Assembly (NCBI GenBank): GCA_007693765.1
Contig: RECZ01000115.1
Coordinates: 1 to 39,418 of the forward strand
Length of the DNA stretch: 39,418 bases
From: Phycisphaerales bacterium
GTDB taxonomy: Bacteria; Planctomycetota; Phycisphaerae; Phycisphaerales; UBA1924
Direction of reading: 5' to 3'
The notes below the pieces were generated by a model. It did no database searches, was not told the DNA's origin, and was given only the letters and a program-made list of their open reading frames with translations. Shown piece by piece: positions 16,585 to 25,948 of the stretch (its first letter is position 1; every line of letters begins with the position of its first letter). A program made the position numbers and the translations under genes.

Positions 16585-17136
16585 ATGTCCCGCATCGGTA
16601 AACAACCAGTCGCAGTGCCCGCCGCCGTCAAGGTGACGATCCAGAACGGGGTCGTCGCCGTCGAGTCCGGCGGCAAGAAGCTCGAGATGAAGCACCGGCC
16701 CGAGGTGCGCGTGGACTGGGACGAGAGCGAGAAGGCCGTCCGCGTCACCATCGACGAGAAGCACGCCGGCAACCGCGAGGTCCGGGCGTACTGGGGCATG
16801 ACGCGATCGATCATCCAGAACATGGTCCAGGGCGTGAGCAAGGGCTTCGAGAAGACGCTCGAGATCAACGGCGTCGGCTGGGGCGCGGTCAACGCCGGCA
16901 AGACGCTTGACCTCAAGCTCGGCTACGCCAACATCATCAAGGTGCCCATCCCCATGGGCGTCGACGTCAACGTCGACCGCAACTTCGTCAAGATCAGCGG
17001 CCCGGACAAGCAGGCCGTGGGCCAGTTCGCCGCGGTCGTGCGCTCCAAGCGCAAGCCCGAGCCCTACAACGGCAAGGGCATCAAGTACTCCGACGAGGTC
17101 ATCCGCCGCAAGCAGGGCAAGGCCTTCGGCAGCTGA
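16585..17136 (+). CDS. rplF: 50S ribosomal protein L6
   Basis: 183 residues, normal length. It starts M-S-R-I-G-K-Q-P-V and shows the duplicated L6 fold: '[19 protein letters not shown]' in the first half and [11 protein letters not shown] plus '[17 protein letters not shown]' in the second. L6 lies near the GTPase-associated centre. An AGGAG sits about 11 bases upstream, a long spacing. Confidence 0.97.
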   Translation: MSRIGKQPVAVPAAVKVTIQNGVVAVESGGKKLEMKHRPEVRVDWDESEKAVRVTIDEKHAGNREVRAYWGMTRSIIQNMVQGVSKGFEKTLEINGVGWGAVNAGKTLDLKLGYANIIKVPIPMGVDVNVDRNFVKISGPDKQAVGQFAAVVRSKRKPEPYNGKGIKYSDEVIRRKQGKAFGS

Positions 17137-17210
17137 GCGACACGCTCCTTCACACGATTCACGCACCACGCGTCGCCCCGGGCGGCGCACCAAACGGACG
17201 ACGACCCGCG

Positions 17211-17573
17211 ATGGACAAGCAAAAGATCAAGGCAACGCGACGCCGCCGCCGGCGCATGGGCTCCCGCAAGCGGATCACCGGCGCCCCGGACCGCCCGCGC
17301 CTCAACGTCTACCGTTCGCTCAACCACATCTACGCGCAGGTCATCGACGACCTCGCCGGCGTCACCATCGTCTCCGCCTCGTCGCGCGAGGCCGACCTCG
17401 GCCTCGGGTCCACGGGCAACGCCGAGGCCGCCAAGAAGGTGGGCGAGCGCATCGCCCAGCGCGCCAAGGAGAAGGGCGTCGAACGCGTGGTCTTCGACCG
17501 CGGCGGGTTCCGATACCACGGGCGCGTCAAGGCGCTCGCCGAAGCCGCCCGCAGCGGCGGCCTCCAGTTCTGA
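17211..17573 (+). CDS. rplR: 50S ribosomal protein L18
   Basis: 120 residues, normal length. The basic N-terminus ([12 protein letters not shown]) is followed by '[19 protein letters not shown]', then [14 protein letters not shown] and '[18 protein letters not shown]'. L18 binds 5S rRNA together with L5. A 74-base gap separates it from rplF; nothing regulatory was seen there. Confidence 0.97.
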   Translation: MDKQKIKATRRRRRRMGSRKRITGAPDRPRLNVYRSLNHIYAQVIDDLAGVTIVSASSREADLGLGSTGNAEAAKKVGERIAQRAKEKGVERVVFDRGGFRYHGRVKALAEAARSGGLQF

Positions 17574-17636
17574 CACGATCAACACGCGGGCGCACCGGCG
17601 CGACCCGCCACACTCTCGAACGAACGCGGACCAACC

Positions 17637-18347
17637 ATGGCTGAGATGCTCGACGAAACCAGTCAACTCGAAAGCACCACTGTCGGCGTGTTCCGCACGT
17701 CGGCGACCATCAAGGGTGGGCGGCGCTTCTCCTTCAACTCCCTCGTTGTCGTCGGCGATCGCCGCGGCCGCGTCGGCCTCGGCTACGGCAAGGCCAAGGA
17801 AGTCCCCGTGGCCATCGAGAAGGCCCAGAAGGAAGCGCGCAAGAAGCTCAACCGCGTCGAGCTCTTCGGCGGCACCATCCCGCACCAGGTCAGCGGGCGC
17901 TTCGGCGCCGCCACCGTGCGTCTGATCCCCGCCAGCCCCGGCACCGGCGTCGTCGCCGGCGCCACGGTCCGCGCGGTGCTCGAGATGGCCGGCGTCACCG
18001 ACTGCCTGACCAAGTGCTACGGCTCCACCAACAAGCAGAACACCGTCAAGGCCACCTTCGACGCCCTCGACAAGCTCCGCACCCGCGAGCAGATCCAGTC
18101 CCTCCGAGGCTTCGAGCTCGAACGCTCCACCGTGGAGGACATGGTCGAGCGCGGCCAGAAGTTCATGCCCGCCGTCACCGGCGAGAAGCAGATCAAGGCC
18201 CCCGTCAGCACCGTCGGCAACCCCCGCGGCGGCGGTCGCGGCGGCCCCCGAGGCGGCGGCGGCCGCGGCGGCCCGCGCGGCGGCCGCGGACGCGACCAGC
18301 AGCAAGACGCCCCGACGCCCACCACCGACCCCAAGCCCACCGAATAA
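17637..18347 (+). CDS. rpsE: 30S ribosomal protein S5 with Gly/Arg-rich tail
   Basis: 236 residues, against about 166 usually. The S5 core runs to about residue 185 with 'GGRRFSFNSLVVVGDRRG', VGLGYGKAKEVPVAIEKA and ASPGTGVVAGATVRAVLE. Residues ~190-236 are a tail of RGG/GGRGG repeats followed by Gln/Asp/Pro/Thr residues, resembling RGG-box RNA-binding regions. S5 shapes the mRNA entry channel. rpmD (L30), which usually follows, is absent; rplO comes next after 104 bases. Confidence 0.96.
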   Translation: MAEMLDETSQLESTTVGVFRTSATIKGGRRFSFNSLVVVGDRRGRVGLGYGKAKEVPVAIEKAQKEARKKLNRVELFGGTIPHQVSGRFGAATVRLIPASPGTGVVAGATVRAVLEMAGVTDCLTKCYGSTNKQNTVKATFDALDKLRTREQIQSLRGFELERSTVEDMVERGQKFMPAVTGEKQIKAPVSTVGNPRGGGRGGPRGGGGRGGPRGGRGRDQQQDAPTPTTDPKPTE

Positions 18348-18451
18348 TCCGCGAGCACCCCCGGAATCAACCCCCGGCTCCCCCCGGAGCCGACCCGGGA
18401 CGCCCCGCGACGCCTCATCCAGATTCACCCTCACGTTGTGAGTGCTCAGCC

Positions 18452-19060
18452 ATGATGATCCACGAGATCACCGAGAAAGTCGGAAAGTACAAGGCGCGGA
18501 AGCGCATCGGTCGAGGCCGCGGCAGCGGCCACGGCAAGACCTCGGGCCGCGGCCACAAGGGCGCGGGCTCGCGCTCCGGCTACAGCCGTCGCGCGTCCTC
18601 CGAGGGCGGCCAGATGCCCTACTTCCGGCGCATCCCCAAGTCCGGCTTCACCAACGCCAACTTCAAGGTGCGCTATTGGATCGCCAACCTCGGCGACATC
18701 ATCGCGCACCCCGATTTCGCCAAGGGCGGCGAGGTCAACGCCGAGACGCTCGTCAAGGCCGGCCTCATCCGCGACACCAAGCGCCCCCTCAAGGTGCTCG
18801 GCGACACCGGCGAGAGCGACACGATCAAGGTCAAGCTGACGGTCACCGCGGCCCGCGTCACCGACAAGGCGCGCGCGCTCATCACCGACGCCGGCGGCAG
18901 CGTCCACGAAGACGGCACCCGGCGCGACCGCGTTCGCGGCGTCGACCGCAACAGCGACGACCGCTCGCCCAAGAACCTCACCAAGAAGCTCAAGCGCAGC
19001 CGCCCCAAGAAGGCCGCACCCGCCGCCGAAGAGGCCGCCGCTCCGGCCGAGCCCTCCTGA
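18452..19060 (+). CDS. rplO: 50S ribosomal protein L15 with charged tail
   Basis: 202 residues (usual about 145). The glycine-rich N-terminal extension (RKRIGRGRGSGHGKTSGRG) is diagnostic, followed by EGGQMPYFRRIPKSGF. The C-terminal ~50 residues are an extension: basic first (KKLKRSRPKK), then Ala/Glu-rich. L15 is a late-assembly scaffold protein. Two adjacent ATGs (18452, 18455) are possible starts. It lies 91 bases before secY. Confidence 0.95.
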   Translation: MMIHEITEKVGKYKARKRIGRGRGSGHGKTSGRGHKGAGSRSGYSRRASSEGGQMPYFRRIPKSGFTNANFKVRYWIANLGDIIAHPDFAKGGEVNAETLVKAGLIRDTKRPLKVLGDTGESDTIKVKLTVTAARVTDKARALITDAGGSVHEDGTRRDRVRGVDRNSDDRSPKNLTKKLKRSRPKKAAPAAEEAAAPAEPS

Positions 19061-19151
19061 GGCCGGCACGAATCACTCCGCACGCTGACGCACATTCCCA
19101 CGACGCCCGACGCAAGAACCACCCCGGCCCTCCCGGAAACCCCACAGCACG

Positions 19152-20549
<1,398 letters not shown>

Positions 20550-20563
20550 CCCGCTCTCTCCCC

Positions 20564-20599
20564 CCCGGGCTTTGCCCCAACGCCCGGGACGGGTACACT
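20564..20599 (+). promoter_or_regulatory. hairpin and candidate promoter between secY and infA
   Basis: A 7-bp inverted repeat CCCGGGC (20564-20570) / GCCCGGG (20582-20588) overlaps a candidate promoter with TTGCCC (20572-20577), a 16-base spacer and TACACT (20594-20599). The -10 box matches those found elsewhere in the window. This would give infA-rpmJ-rpsM-rpsK-rpoA their own promoter after a 254-base gap. Confidence 0.4.
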
Positions 20600-20803
20600 T
20601 GGCGATTCGTGTCGAAGCCACCGCGCGACCCCTCCCCCCACGGGGAGCCCTGGCTCACCCCGGGACGCACGGCCCCAGACGCATCGCCCATCCGACTCTG
20701 ACGACCCCGCGCGGGCGTCGCCGGCCGAGCCGGCCGCACCGCGCAGCAACATCCCCGCGACGACGCACCGACCACGCACAACAGGCAGGACAACCCCCGC
20801 TCG

Positions 20804-21022
20804 ATGCCCAAACAAGACGACAAGCTGACCCTCGAAGCCACGGTGGTGGATGCGCTCCCGAACGCCATGTTCAAGGTGCGTCTCCCCAACGACGTCGAGG
20901 TCCTGGCCTACGTCTCCGGCAAAATGCGAAAGCACTACATCCGCATCCTGCCCGGCGACCGCGTCACCGTCGACCTGAGCCCCTACGACCTCTCCCGAGC
21001 CCGCATCACGTACCGTCACTGA
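20804..21022 (+). CDS. infA: translation initiation factor IF-1
   Basis: 72 residues, normal length. The OB-fold is near-canonical: [36 protein letters not shown], then [16 protein letters not shown]-1 binds the A site of the 30S subunit during initiation. It is the first gene after the 254-base gap following secY and lies 37 bases before rpmJ, the classical order. Confidence 0.97.
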   Translation: MPKQDDKLTLEATVVDALPNAMFKVRLPNDVEVLAYVSGKMRKHYIRILPGDRVTVDLSPYDLSRARITYRH

Positions 21023-21059
21023 TCCATCCACCGCCCGGCCACCCGGGAGGACCGACCCC

Positions 21060-21176
21060 ATGAAAGTCAAATCAAGCGTCAAGCGCATCTGCAGTTCGTG
21101 CAAAGTCATCCGACGCAAGGGGAAGGTGCGCGTGATCTGCGCCGCCGACCCGAAGCACAAGCAAGTCCAAGGCTAA
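21060..21176 (+). CDS. rpmJ: 50S ribosomal protein L36
   Basis: A 38-residue protein: [16 protein letters not shown] at the start and [13 protein letters not shown] at the end. The zinc ligands C11, C14, C27 and H33 are all present, so this is the zinc-binding form, in contrast to the S14 of this cluster, which has lost its ligands. GGGAGG lies about 10 bases upstream. Length and sequence match the family closely. Confidence 0.97.
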   Translation: MKVKSSVKRICSSCKVIRRKGKVRVICAADPKHKQVQG

Positions 21177-21203
21177 CCCCGAGCGTATTGGAGACCATTC
21201 ACT

Positions 21204-21578
21204 ATGCCCCGTATCGCAGGCGTCGACGTTCCCGAGCGCAAGGCCATCCGCTATGCGCTGCGCTACATCCACGGCATCGGCCCCAAGTACGCCGACGACA
21301 TCATCGCCGAGGCCGGCGTCGATCCGAAGAAGCGCGCCAACGATCTTTCGGAGCAGGAGATCTCCACGATCGCCGGCATCATCGACACGAACTATCTGGT
21401 CGAGGGCGGCCTGCGACGCAACGTCGCCCAGGCCATCCAGCGGCTCCGCGACACCCGCTCCTACCGGGGCGAGCGTCACCGCCGCGGCCTGCCCGTCCGG
21501 GGCCAACGCACCCGCACCAACGCGCGAACCCGCAAGGGACGCAAGAAGACCGTCGCCGGCAAGAAGAGCGTCAAGTAA
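21204..21578 (+). CDS. rpsM: 30S ribosomal protein S13
   Basis: 124 residues, normal length. It starts M-P-R-I-A-G-V-D and contains '[12 protein letters not shown]' (helix-two-turn-helix region) and '[19 protein letters not shown]', then [10 protein letters not shown]13 sits in the 30S head and contacts S19 and the P-site tRNA. It ends in a Lys-rich tail. It lies 27 bases after rpmJ. Confidence 0.97.
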   Translation: MPRIAGVDVPERKAIRYALRYIHGIGPKYADDIIAEAGVDPKKRANDLSEQEISTIAGIIDTNYLVEGGLRRNVAQAIQRLRDTRSYRGERHRRGLPVRGQRTRTNARTRKGRKKTVAGKKSVK

Positions 21579-21602
21579 TCACGCGCGAAGGACCAGCACA
21601 CC

Positions 21603-21980
21603 ATGGCCAAGAAGACCAAAAAAGTCCGTCGCAACGTCGTCCGCGGCGTGGCGCACATCAAGGCGACCTTCAACAACACGATGGTCACCGTCACCGACGT
21701 CAACGGCGAGACCCTCTGCTGGGACTCCGCCGGCACCATCGGCTTCAAGGGCGCCCGCAAGAGCACGCCCTTCGCCGCCACCCGCGCCGGTGAGTCCGCC
21801 GGGCAGAAGGCGCGCAAGATGGGCGTGTCCGAGCTCGAGGTCCGCGTCCGCGGCATCGGCTCGGGGCGCGAGTCCGCCGTCAACGGCCTCGCCAGCACGG
21901 GCATCAAGATAACCGCCATCGAAGACCACACCCCGGTGCCCCACAACGGCTGCCGGCCCCGCAAGAAGCGCCGCGTCTGA
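21603..21980 (+). CDS. rpsK: 30S ribosomal protein S11
   Basis: 125 residues, normal length. Landmarks: [18 protein letters not shown], '[16 protein letters not shown]' and the C-terminal '[19 protein letters not shown]'. S11 forms part of the platform with S7. rpsD (S4), which often follows, is missing; a 141-base gap and rpoA come next. Confidence 0.97.
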   Translation: MAKKTKKVRRNVVRGVAHIKATFNNTMVTVTDVNGETLCWDSAGTIGFKGARKSTPFAATRAGESAGQKARKMGVSELEVRVRGIGSGRESAVNGLASTGIKITAIEDHTPVPHNGCRPRKKRRV

Positions 21981-21985
21981 TCGCG

Positions 21986-22056
21986 GCCGACCGTTCTCAC
22001 GTCCGCACATCCCGCGCGTTACAGAAGGCGCCCGCCCGTCCCGGCAGACGGTCGGC
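21986..22056 (+). promoter_or_regulatory. long-range 9-bp stem in the rpsK-rpoA gap
   Basis: GCCGACCGT (21986-21994) is exactly complementary to ACGGTCGGC (22048-22056), with a 53-base loop. The pair occupies the 141-base non-coding gap where rpsD would usually be. It could form the base of a folded leader in front of rpoA. Whether it has a role in regulation is unknown. Confidence 0.35.
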
Positions 22057-22121
22057 GCGACCGGTACCTCGCGCGGCGTCGTTCACGACACCCTGCCGGA
22101 ACCTCCGTCGGAGATCCTCAC

Positions 22122-23129
22122 ATGCGCATCCGCTGGCGTGGGCTCGAATTGCCCAGCAAAGTCTCGTCTGATCCCAAGTTCTCCAGCAACGTCTTCGGGC
22201 GGTTCGTGATCGAGCCCTTCGAGCGCGGCTTCGGCACCACCGTGGGCAACAGCCTCCGGCGCGTGCTGCTCTCCAGCCTCGAGGGCGCCGCCGTCACGTC
22301 CATCAAGATCAAGGGCGCCGAGCACGAATTCACCTCCCTCAAGGGCGTGCAGGAAGACGTCTGCGACATCGTCCTCAACGTCAAGAACATGGTCGTCGAG
22401 CTCGAGGGCGACACGCCCCGCACCATGACCCTCGCCGCCTCCGGCCCCGGCGACGTCACCGCCGACCTCATCGAGGCCGACACCGCCGTCACCATCCACA
22501 ACAAGGACCTCATCCTCGCCACCCTCACCGACGAGATCGACTTCGAGATGGAGTTCACCGTCGAGAAGGGCCGCGGCTACGTGCCCGCCAGCGAGCAGTA
22601 CAAGTCCGACGAGGATCAGGAGATCGGGCGCATCCCCGTGGACGCCATCTTCAGCCCCGTCCAGCGCGTCCGCTACAAGGTCGAAGACACCCGCGTCGGC
22701 CAGCGCACCAACTACGACAAGCTCGTCCTCGAGGTCTGGACCAACGGCACGGTCACCCCCGAGATGGCGCTCGTCGAGGCCGCCAAGATCCTGCGCAAGC
22801 ACCTCAACCCCTTCGTGCAGTACTTCGACGTCGGCCAGGACCGCGTCTCCGACGCCGCCGCCGCCGCCGCGGGCGTGGACGACGAGCTCGTCCGCAAGCT
22901 CATGATGCCCATCAACGAGATGGACCTCTCCGTCCGCGCCAGCAACTGCCTCGAATCCGCCAAGATCCTCACCGTGGGCGAACTCGTCTCCCACTCCGAG
23001 GCCGATCTGCTAAAGGTCCGTTCCTTCGGCAAGACCTCCCTCCGCGAGGTCAAGCGCAAGCTCACCGAGATGAACCTCGACCTGGGCATGACCCTCCCCG
23101 AGGGCGTCGTCGTCGGCTCCGGTTCCTGA
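22122..23129 (+). CDS. rpoA: DNA-directed RNA polymerase subunit alpha
   Basis: 335 residues, normal length. The N-terminal assembly domain has FVIEPFERGFGTTVGNSLRR, then LLSSLEGAAVTSI, and spans about residues 1-235. A flexible Ala-rich linker (~245-258) leads to the C-terminal domain at ~259-325 with LSVRASNCLESAKI. R272 and N275 correspond to E. coli R265 and N268, which contact UP-element DNA, so upstream promoter recognition is likely kept. The C-terminus ends GMTLPEGVVVGSGS. GGAGATCC lies a suitable distance upstream of the start. Confidence 0.98.
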   Translation: MRIRWRGLELPSKVSSDPKFSSNVFGRFVIEPFERGFGTTVGNSLRRVLLSSLEGAAVTSIKIKGAEHEFTSLKGVQEDVCDIVLNVKNMVVELEGDTPRTMTLAASGPGDVTADLIEADTAVTIHNKDLILATLTDEIDFEMEFTVEKGRGYVPASEQYKSDEDQEIGRIPVDAIFSPVQRVRYKVEDTRVGQRTNYDKLVLEVWTNGTVTPEMALVEAAKILRKHLNPFVQYFDVGQDRVSDAAAAAAGVDDELVRKLMMPINEMDLSVRASNCLESAKILTVGELVSHSEADLLKVRSFGKTSLREVKRKLTEMNLDLGMTLPEGVVVGSGS

Positions 23130-23134
23130 CCCGC

Positions 23135-23140
23135 TATACT
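23135..23140 (+). promoter_or_regulatory. candidate internal -10 box before rplQ
   Basis: TATACT six bases after the rpoA stop and 54 bases before the rplQ ATG. It is the best match to the -10 consensus in the window, but no good -35 is seen. It may allow extra transcription of rplQ. Confidence 0.35.
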
Positions 23141-23194
23141 CTTCCCCCCCGGCCCGCCAGACGCGGCCCGGGGCTCTGATCGGAGTTTTCAGTC

Positions 23195-23776
23195 ATGCGT
23201 CACCGCAAAGCGGGCTACAAGCTGGGCCGGACAACCGCGCACCGTCGTTCGACGCTGCGCAACCTCGCCGCCGGCCTCTTCGAGCACGGGCAGATCACCA
23301 CAACGATCCCCCGCGCCAAGGCCATGCAGCCCTACGTCGAGAAGATCATCACCCTCGCCAAGCGCGGCGACATCCACTCGCGCCGCCTCGTCGCCGCACG
23401 CCTGCGCGACCGCGTCATGGCCGACGACGAAGACAAGGTCGAGCGCAACCGCTACGGCGAGCTCAAGCGCGGCCCCAAGCTCGTCAAGCACATCTTCGAA
23501 GAGGTCGCCCCGCGCTTCCAGGACCGCGCCGGAGGCTACACCCGCATCGTCAAGCTGGGCGTCAAGCGCCTCGGCGACAAGGGCGAACTGTGCGTCATCC
23601 AGTTCGTCGGCGATGAAGACGGCCCCGAGATCGGCGGCCGCCCCTCTACGCGCCGCCGCACCGCCGACCGCCGCACCGCGTACTACGCCAAGGTCCGCAA
23701 GGCCGGAGAGTCCAAGGCCAAGCCCAAGGCCGAGGCCGCGCCCGCCGAGCCCGAAACGCCCGCCTCGGGCGAGTAA
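23195..23776 (+). CDS. rplQ: 50S ribosomal protein L17, extended
   Basis: 193 residues, against about 120-130 usually. It starts M-R-H-R-K-A-G-Y-K-L-G-R, with 'RRSTLRNLAAGLFEHGQI' and 'YVEKIITLAKRGDIHSRR', all typical of L17. An insertion of about 20 residues rich in Asp/Lys follows (DDEDKVERNRYGELKRG), and the C-terminal ~50 residues are an Arg- then Lys/Ala/Glu/Pro-rich tail. The tail is probably disordered. It is the last gene of the cluster, followed by a strong hairpin. Confidence 0.95.
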   Translation: MRHRKAGYKLGRTTAHRRSTLRNLAAGLFEHGQITTTIPRAKAMQPYVEKIITLAKRGDIHSRRLVAARLRDRVMADDEDKVERNRYGELKRGPKLVKHIFEEVAPRFQDRAGGYTRIVKLGVKRLGDKGELCVIQFVGDEDGPEIGGRPSTRRRTADRRTAYYAKVRKAGESKAKPKAEAAPAEPETPASGE

Positions 23777-23812
23777 ACGCCCCGCGCCACCCGACACAAC
23801 ACGACCAATTAC

Positions 23813-23847
23813 CAAGAGCCCCGCGACACACCGTCGCGGGGCTCTTG
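23813..23847 (+). terminator. terminator of the ribosomal supercluster
   Basis: A perfect 15-bp stem (CAAGAGCCCCGCGAC, 23813-23827, and its complement at 23833-23847) with loop ACACC. It lies 36 bases after rplQ. The following bases (TGCTTCAT) are only weakly T-rich, but the stem is the most stable hairpin seen in the window. It probably ends the ribosomal transcript. Confidence 0.8.
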
Positions 23848-23893
23848 TGCTTCATCGAATCTTCACATTGTTCTGCGGAGGTCCGCGAATCCA

Positions 23894-23915
23894 CCTATTC
23901 CGGGGTGCGAATAGG
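23894..23915. repeat. 7-bp inverted repeat upstream of the DUF4397 gene
   Basis: CCTATTC (23894-23900), 8-base spacer, GAATAGG (23909-23915). It lies in the 178-base gap between the cluster terminator and the DUF4397 protein. It could be an operator; no promoter pair was identified around it with confidence. Confidence 0.35.
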
Positions 23916-24025
23916 CAAGCAGCACACGGGGTCTGCGGGGGCCTCTCATATCCACTGTCCGCCACCGGACCATGCGCACGCCGGTCAACACTGTCCTGCG
24001 CATGCACACAAGAGGAGAGTTCATC

Positions 24026-24733
24026 ATGAACACCATCAAGACCTGCGCCGCCCTCGCGGCGCTCGTGCCCTCCGCCCTCGCGATGGCCACCGCCGACGTG
24101 CGTGTGGTGCACGCCTCACCCGATGCGCCCAACGTCGACGTGCTCGTCAACGGCGGGATCGCGTTCTCCAACCTGCCCTTCACCGGCGTCACCGGCTACG
24201 CCACCCTTCCCTCCGACAACTACAACTTCCAGGTCGTCCCCGCCGGCGCCGCGGCCCCGGTCGTCATCGACGCCGATGCGTTTCTCGAGTCGGGCCTCAC
24301 CTACACCGTCGCCGCGGTGAACACGCTCGACAGCATCGCGCCGCTGATCCTTGTCGATGACAACACCATCAACCCCAACGCCCGCGTGCGCTTCGCGCAC
24401 CTCTCGCCCAACGCCCCGGCGGTCGACATCGCCGTCGCCGGCGGGCCCGTGCTCTTCGGCAACATCTCCTACCTCGGCGTGGGCGACTACCTCGGCGTCG
24501 CGCCGGGCGTCTACGACCTCGAGGTCCGTCTCGCCGGCACCGACACCGTCGTGCTCAGCGTCGACGGCGTCGAGCTCAGCGGCCGCACCGTGTACAGCGT
24601 CTTCGCGATGGGCCTCGTCGGCGACGAAAACGCGCCGCTCCAGGCCGTGCTGAGCGTCGACGCCGTGCCCACGCCCGGGGCCGCGGCCCTCATCGGTCTG
24701 GGCGCCCTCGCCCTCGGCCGCCGGCGCCGCTGA
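24026..24733 (+). CDS. secreted DUF4397 protein with PEP-CTERM-like anchor
   Basis: 235 residues. The signal peptide spans residues 1-~23 (MNTIKTCAALAALVPSALA, then MATA). The mature protein opens with VRVVHASPDAPNVDVLVNGG, the DUF4397 signature, and a second, related repeat begins near residue 118 with VRFAHLSPNAPAVDIAVAGG. Each is a beta-sandwich of the surface-protein type. The C-terminus (VPTPGAAALIGLGALALG then RRRR) is a Pro-motif, hydrophobic helix and Arg cluster, like PEP-CTERM sorting signals and their planctomycete variants. The start at 24026 has a strong GAGGAG 8-12 bases upstream. It is likely an extracellular or outer-envelope protein; the ligand is unknown. Confidence 0.88.
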   Translation: MNTIKTCAALAALVPSALAMATADVRVVHASPDAPNVDVLVNGGIAFSNLPFTGVTGYATLPSDNYNFQVVPAGAAAPVVIDADAFLESGLTYTVAAVNTLDSIAPLILVDDNTINPNARVRFAHLSPNAPAVDIAVAGGPVLFGNISYLGVGDYLGVAPGVYDLEVRLAGTDTVVLSVDGVELSGRTVYSVFAMGLVGDENAPLQAVLSVDAVPTPGAAALIGLGALALGRRRR

Positions 24734-24799
24734 ACCCCGGCAAACACCCGTGTGCACACCGGGCGATCCCGCCCAGCCCCCGCGGTTTTTCCTTTCAGT

Positions 24800-24834
24800 A
24801 GCCCGCCCCTCGGTCTTCGATCGCGGGGCGGGCT
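24800..24834. terminator. hairpin terminator after the DUF4397 gene
   Basis: AGCCCGCCCC (24800-24809) pairs with GGGGCGGGCT (24825-24834). An inner 5-bp stem CGGTC/GATCG around TTC extends it after one mismatch. It lies 67 bases after the DUF4397 stop and 58 bases before the pheS promoter. A TTTTT run precedes rather than follows the stem, so the mechanism may not be textbook intrinsic termination. Confidence 0.6.
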
Positions 24835-24891
24835 GCTTACGCAGTGATGGCTCCTCCCCGGGCGCGGCGCCGCCGAGGGCGCACTCGTCGG

Positions 24892-24897
24892 TACACT
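24892..24897 (+). promoter_or_regulatory. -10 box of pheS, predicted leaderless start
   Basis: TACACT ending exactly 7 bases before the pheS ATG at 24905, with no Shine-Dalgarno in between. A transcription start at the ATG itself would follow. It shares the layout TAYACTC-N6-ATG with dus and the FAH-family gene. Confidence 0.5.
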
Positions 24898-24904
24898 CGG
24901 TGGC

Positions 24905-25927
24905 ATGCTCGAAGAACTCAACGCGATCGAACGTGAAGGCATCGAAGCGCTGCAGCAGGCGGGCGACACCGAAGCGCTCGAGGCGTGGCGGATCGTCTAC
25001 TTCGGATCCAAGGGCCGCCTCAAGCAGGCCATGTCTCTTTTTCGCGACGTGCCGCGGGAAGAGAAGCCCGCCGTGGGCGCCCGCCTCAACGCGGTGCAGG
25101 CGAACCTGCTGCTCGCCTTCGAGCAGCGCCGGGAGGCGATCGGCGCCGGCGGTGGGGGGGCGGCGCGTACCGCGGGCCCCGTGCTCGACCTGACCGAGCC
25201 GGGCATCACGCCGGCGCTGGGGCGCCGCCACATCATCAGCCGCGTGCGTGAGGAACTGTGCGAGGTCTTCGCCCGCATGGGCTTCGAGAGCGTCAGCGGG
25301 CCCGAGCTCGAGGACGACGAGCACAACTTCGTCAAGCTCAACATCCCCGAAGACCACCCCGCCCGCGATCCCATCGACAACTTCTACGTCGATGATCCCG
25401 CGACCACCAAGCGCCCGCGCATGCTCCGCTCGCAGACGAGCACCGTGCAGATCCGCATGATGGAGACGCGCGAGCCCCCGCTCAAGATCGTCGCCCCCGG
25501 GCGCGTCTACCGCCCCGACACCGTCGACGCCACGCACTCGTTCATGTTCCATCAGATCGAGGGCCTCTACGTCGACCGGCGCGTGACCATGGCGGACCTG
25601 AAGACCACGCTCTTCCAGTTCGCCCGCGCCTACTTCGGCGAGGGCGCCGAGGTCCGCCTGCGCCCATCCTTCTTCCCCTTCACCGAGCCCAGCGCCGAGT
25701 TCGACATGAAGATCGCCCTCCGCCCCGGCGACCCCCCGAAGTGGATCGAGCTGGGCGGCTGCGGCATGGTCGACCCCGCCGTCTTCGAAAGCGTGGGCAT
25801 CGATCCCGAAGAATGGACGGGCTTCGCCTTCGGCTTCGGCGTCGAGCGGCTGGCCATGGGCAAGTACGGCATCCCCGACATCCGCATGCTCTTCGAGAAC
25901 GACCTGCGGTTCCTGAACCAGATCTGA
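24905..25927 (+). CDS. pheS: phenylalanyl-tRNA synthetase alpha subunit
   Basis: 340 residues, normal for bacterial PheS. It charges tRNA-Phe as an alpha2-beta2 enzyme with PheT. The N-terminal ~90 residues are the coiled-coil tRNA-binding arm. The class II catalytic core follows: GPELEDDEHNFVKLNIPEDH (region of motif 1), motif 2 at about 199-220 (GRVYRPDTVDATHSF then MFHQIEG), and motif 3 at about 305-321 (GFAFGFGVERLAMGKYG). In most bacteria pheT follows directly; here the next gene is an unrelated membrane protein, so pheT must be elsewhere. Confidence 0.97.
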   Translation: MLEELNAIEREGIEALQQAGDTEALEAWRIVYFGSKGRLKQAMSLFRDVPREEKPAVGARLNAVQANLLLAFEQRREAIGAGGGGAARTAGPVLDLTEPGITPALGRRHIISRVREELCEVFARMGFESVSGPELEDDEHNFVKLNIPEDHPARDPIDNFYVDDPATTKRPRMLRSQTSTVQIRMMETREPPLKIVAPGRVYRPDTVDATHSFMFHQIEGLYVDRRVTMADLKTTLFQFARAYFGEGAEVRLRPSFFPFTEPSAEFDMKIALRPGDPPKWIELGGCGMVDPAVFESVGIDPEEWTGFAFGFGVERLAMGKYGIPDIRMLFENDLRFLNQI

Positions 25928-25948
25928 ACCTTTCGTGAGGCAACACTG

